DNA from: Lutimonas halocynthiae | Lineage (GTDB): Bacteria > Bacteroidota > Bacteroidia > Flavobacteriales > Flavobacteriaceae | Length of the DNA stretch: 64,000 nucleotides | Reading direction: 5' to 3' | Assembly: GCF_030409835.1 (NCBI RefSeq) | Contig: NZ_JAUFQO010000016.1 | Location: forward strand, 904,263-968,262 | In this document: one piece after another, positions 62,301-64,000 of the stretch | Layout of the letters: every line of letters starts with the position of its first letter | Numbering within the stretch: the stretch's first letter is position 1 | The notes under the pieces: model-generated | The model's database searches: none | Told to the model about the DNA's origin: nothing | Seen by the model: the letters and a program-made list of their open reading frames with translations, nothing else | Made by a program: the position numbers and the translations under genes

Positions 62301-63773
62301 CTTTATATCTGACAATTCTGCAAGCCCTTTAAATTCAAGTTTTATATTTGGATCGTCAACACTTAGATATCCATCAAATTGCTTATCGCGTAACACCCCG
62401 TTAATATCTATATTCGAATATGTATATCCCTTATACTGATGCTTAGAAATATGGCCTTTAATCCCTATACTGATTTTATCAATTGAAAAACCCTGGCCTT
62501 CCACTTCTCCTATCATCGAGAATTCACCTATCAAACTATCCCTGACAAATTCGCCTAATTTAAAATCTACCAGTTCTATTTTCCCTTTATAGGATGCCAT
62601 ATCACCTTTGTCAATATCAGTAAGATTTAAGTCAACATCTGACATTCCCATCTGTGCTATAGTCCTTAACTGAATATCAACAGAAGACCTGGTGATATTC
62701 ACTTTTCCACTACTCGAAAAATAGCCTATTTTCTCTAACTCTTTTGGTATCTTATCTCCTAAAAGACCAGGGAGAAGGTTGGTCAAATGGTCGTAATTTG
62801 AGCTTAGCTCTTTAATGTCTCCAGTTAGTTTGAATTTTTCAGGATAGAGTACATTTTTCAAATGCACATCCCCCCGAAGCGATGAATTTCGATCTGACTC
62901 CAAATCGATATCCTCAATAACAAAGTCATTTATAGTCCCTTTGGCTTTCGCCGTAAAATGAATCTTATCATGCCGCCCGAATTGTCCGTATAACTTTTTC
63001 AGATCTGAAAGAACAATATCTGCCTTCTTGAAATCTGCATCAATCTGAACCTTATTCGTGAAATCGGATAGATCTCCCTGATTATAGGTGAAAACAACAT
63101 CTGCCAACAGTTCTGAGCCCTGAGTTGCCAGGCGCGTATTCACGAATTCCATCCTCGTATCTGAATAACTAAAATCACTTGTGAAACTCGTAACGGCAAC
63201 GTCATGATTTTCAATAACCCGAATGTCTCGAGCCTTCGCCCTTACATTCGACCCTTCTATGTTGAAATCATCAAAATCTCCATGAATTTCATTATAATAT
63301 ACGATTGGGCCCTCTTTTTTATTCTCATTAAACAAGGAAAAATTGATTTTCTCAACATTTATTGAAGAGGAAGACATCCTAAAGGTTTTACTTTCCTTCA
63401 GGCTATCCGTTTTGAACTTATTAACAAATACCGAAAGACTATTTATCGATTCATCTTTATAAGTCTTAAGAACAAGCTTGCCGTTTTTCAAATAAATATC
63501 ACCGAATTTTAATTCACTGCTGAACAACTGCCGATAATTCAAAACAGAAGTCTCTAGTATTTCTGCAGAAATTAAGGTATCCCCATGATGGTCTCTTATC
63601 AACACATTCTTCAATGCCACATTCCTTATTGAAGAAAGGTCTAGTTTCTGGATGGCAATAGATGTGCCATAAGCGCTGTTGAGTCGATTGGTCGCAAATC
63701 TAGCAAGACTAGTTTGAACGCTTGAAAAGGAGAGTATTACACTCAACATTACAAGCAGTAAACTGCCTATCAA
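59337..63773 (-). CDS. tamB: Translocation and assembly module TamB (DUF490)
   Basis: 1478 aa. An N-terminal membrane anchor (IGSLLLVMLSVILSF) is followed by AsmA/TamB-like repeats (SSVQTSLARFATNRLNSAYGTSIAIQKLDLSSIRNVALKNVLIRDHHGD) and a long beta-helical body. The C-terminal DUF490 domain contains YQFKNIINKDFVVQKGGSIIWGGNPYDAQVDITAINYTKANPSVLL and the final beta-barrel-contacting segment EGYTQGVGISYRFDFN. A Lys/Glu-rich tail of about 35 residues ends the protein. TamB spans the periplasm and helps move lipids or OMPs with TamA. The annotated start is TTG; an upstream non-AUG start may be used (see findings). No tamA is adjacent. Confidence 0.9.
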   Translation of the reverse strand: MIGSLLLVMLSVILSFSSVQTSLARFATNRLNSAYGTSIAIQKLDLSSIRNVALKNVLIRDHHGDTLISAEILETSVLNYRQLFSSELKFGDIYLKNGKLVLKTYKDESINSLSVFVNKFKTDSLKESKTFRMSSSSINVEKINFSLFNENKKEGPIVYYNEIHGDFDDFNIEGSNVRAKARDIRVIENHDVAVTSFTSDFSYSDTRMEFVNTRLATQGSELLADVVFTYNQGDLSDFTNKVQIDADFKKADIVLSDLKKLYGQFGRHDKIHFTAKAKGTINDFVIEDIDLESDRNSSLRGDVHLKNVLYPEKFKLTGDIKELSSNYDHLTNLLPGLLGDKIPKELEKIGYFSSSGKVNITRSSVDIQLRTIAQMGMSDVDLNLTDIDKGDMASYKGKIELVDFKLGEFVRDSLIGEFSMIGEVEGQGFSIDKISIGIKGHISKHQYKGYTYSNIDINGVLRDKQFDGYLSVDDPNIKLEFKGLAELSDIKKFNFEANVAHADFLKLNLFTRDEKSILKGVINMDLSGSSLDNIEGELSFKDASYSNQNDDYYFKDFEITSKNMDSVREVSVNSTDIVNGFVRGNFKFRQLKKLGMNSLGSLFVNYEKDAVTAGQFLDFRFNIHSKIIDVFFPDLQLGPNSIIYGSVDSDNDLFKLTVKSPKIEAYNYTVDMIDLQVDNQNPLYNTLLSIDEIDAKYYNLSQINLVNVMLNDTLFMRADMIGGREHQEKYSFSFYHTFNEQNQSVLGMKTSELTFKQNTWYINPENNDQNKVVYDKDIKTYAIDNFNMITGNQEVNLAGLITSDQEKNIDLRLNNVNLDDITPSIDSVALDGKVNGSINLRSINNKILPIADLAINYFSINNDYYGDLIFKAESDQNIRNYTFDLQLENADLRTFKALGAIDLSGIEPTILASAKLDRFRINAFSPLGKNVLSKIRGYASGEAMITGSLANPDIGGEITLVESGLELPYLGVNYDFDGASKVKLYEHTFDFQSFKVVDRDKKTRGVISGTITHEAFKKWYLDLALSTDNLLVLNTEDKEGALYYGTGLIGGSTTLKGFTDDLVINVNGTTNAGTEFIVPLGNVSTVNSSQLIHFENIEIEEGEEKRQEIVFEKLKGLTLNFRLNVTKQAVAQIVLDKSTGSILRGSGDGNLRLNIDTNGKFEMFGNLIIDNGEYQFKNIINKDFVVQKGGSIIWGGNPYDAQVDITAINYTKANPSVLLDDIASSRKIDVELYTMITGNLSAPNLDFDVKIPNASSNVAAELDFKLRNEDDKLTQFFSVLATGAFARTDNNKTNFDGNAAIAGTLAQKASQLLSNMLESDNDNFEVGVTYDIGTESSVQDVTTDDQLGLEVSGRIADKVIVSGKVGVPVGSNTNSNVIGEVEVKVPLNDAETFQAKVYNRQNEIEFDVTDGEGYTQGVGISYRFDFNNGSEFMEKLGLKKTAEEKEMTKGQRDSLRAEKKLGKQELKEEKASAKLEEE

Positions 63774-63822
63774 AAAAATACGAATTACTATCTTTTTAAA
63801 ACGCTTGATAATTTTTTATTTC

Positions 63823-63830
63823 TAAATTTG
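63823..63830 (+). promoter_or_regulatory. Candidate -7 box (TAAATTTG) for tsaD
   Basis: TAnnTTTG 39 nt before the tsaD ATG. A TTG at 63805-63807 is 15 nt away, shorter than the usual 17. Confidence 0.4.
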
Positions 63831-63869
63831 CATTTTTAAAAGTACAATATTTGTGCCTAAATTTTTCTA

Positions 63870-64000
63870 ATGCAAAAAAAAACTATTCACATACTTTCTA
63901 TAGAGTCTTCATGCGATGATACAGGAGCCGCAGTCCTTAGAAATAATGAGGTTTTATCTAATGTTATTGCAGGCCAGAAGATTCATGCAGCCTATGGAGG
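63870..64000 (+). CDS. tsaD: tRNA N6-adenosine threonylcarbamoyltransferase TsaD, N-terminal fragment (3' truncated by window edge)
   Basis: Starts at the ATG at 63870 and runs open to the window end. The sequence [39 protein letters not shown] is the TsaD/Kae1 N-terminus (ILGIESSCDETxxAV). The enzyme completes the t6A37 modification of ANN-decoding tRNAs. Divergent from tamB with 96 bp between the TTG of tamB and this ATG, as in many Bacteroidota. Confidence 0.94.
   Translation, partial: MQKKTIHILSIESSCDDTGAAVLRNNEVLSNVIAGQKIHAAYG

Noticed and set aside
1-64000. CRISPR arrays, IS elements, tRNA or rRNA genes
   Set aside because: No spaced direct repeats, transposase motifs, or cloverleaf/rRNA sequences seen on either strand. 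Only short repeats inside genes occur.

Overview
This window is chromosomal DNA from a member of the Bacteroidota, most likely a (probably marine) Flavobacteriaceae. The DNA is AT-rich. Genes rarely have a Shine-Dalgarno sequence, and many intergenic regions carry the Bacteroidota -7 promoter box TAnnTTTG, sometimes with an upstream TTG. The gene set is flavobacterial in type: two-lipoyl-domain PdhC, LysM plus periplasmic-binding-fold protein, DUF349 protein, FucP-like sugar MFS, GHL10 protein, TamB, YtxH/holin-X genes. I see no rRNA, tRNA, CRISPR array, insertion sequence or prophage. The region is a stable core segment with small pockets of unknown genes. I made no quantitative composition or homology search; names rest on recognised motifs and family resemblance.

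Layout. 1-1940: the 3' end of pdhA and pdhC. 2122-5076: two cation/proton antiporters (NhaA and a KefB-like protein) converging on a LysM/periplasmic-binding protein, followed by guaA. 8758-10929: small exported proteins of unknown function, including a tandem paralogous pair. 11009-12931: dnaK. 13175-20327: a GHL10 glycosidase-like protein, yaaA, rluD and a PASTA protein on the minus strand, then ddl and coaD on the plus strand, then a SulP transporter. 20390-23228: NUDIX, pyrE, an SRPBCC protein, birA and rsfS. 23256-27764: a tight operon of ftsH, a LUD protein, cdsA, psd and an acyl-CoA-binding protein. 27798-34549: a YceI-like lipoprotein, a VOC protein, valS, a DUF1573 protein, a retropepsin-like/PDZ protein, and a YtxH/holin-X envelope-stress operon.

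34677-36871: an aminotransferase and murB. 37138-43308: an EF-G-like GTPase, an arginyltransferase-like protein, a small Cys-rich NqrM-like membrane protein, a GT2 glycosyltransferase, an ECF-type sigma factor and an unusual NRAMP-family protein. 43383-45610: a cold-shock protein and a large unknown 605-aa protein behind a Crp/Fnr-like operator. 45625-52190: NudK-like NUDIX, EttA, a serine hydrolase, an SDR and an esterase. 52273-59170: a DUF349 coiled-coil protein, aroE, then murQ with a sodium:solute symporter and a sugar MFS transporter, which looks like amino-sugar/peptidoglycan recycling. 59337-63773: tamB. 63870-end: the 5' end of tsaD.

Cell-envelope work is a recurring theme (ddl, murB, murQ, PASTA, LysM, cdsA/psd, tamB). 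The most interesting non-annotated signal is a probable small RNA at about 57759-57870 on the plus strand: two hairpins followed by a hairpin-plus-U-tract terminator and preceded by a near-consensus promoter. The best unknown protein candidate is the 605-aa protein at 43793-45610. No intergenic stretch exceeds 300 bp. The longest are 36872-37137 (266 bp, nothing recognisable except AT-rich DNA), 50412-50657, 12932-13174, 47908-48147 (nothing convincing) and 43575-43792; signals seen in the others are listed below.
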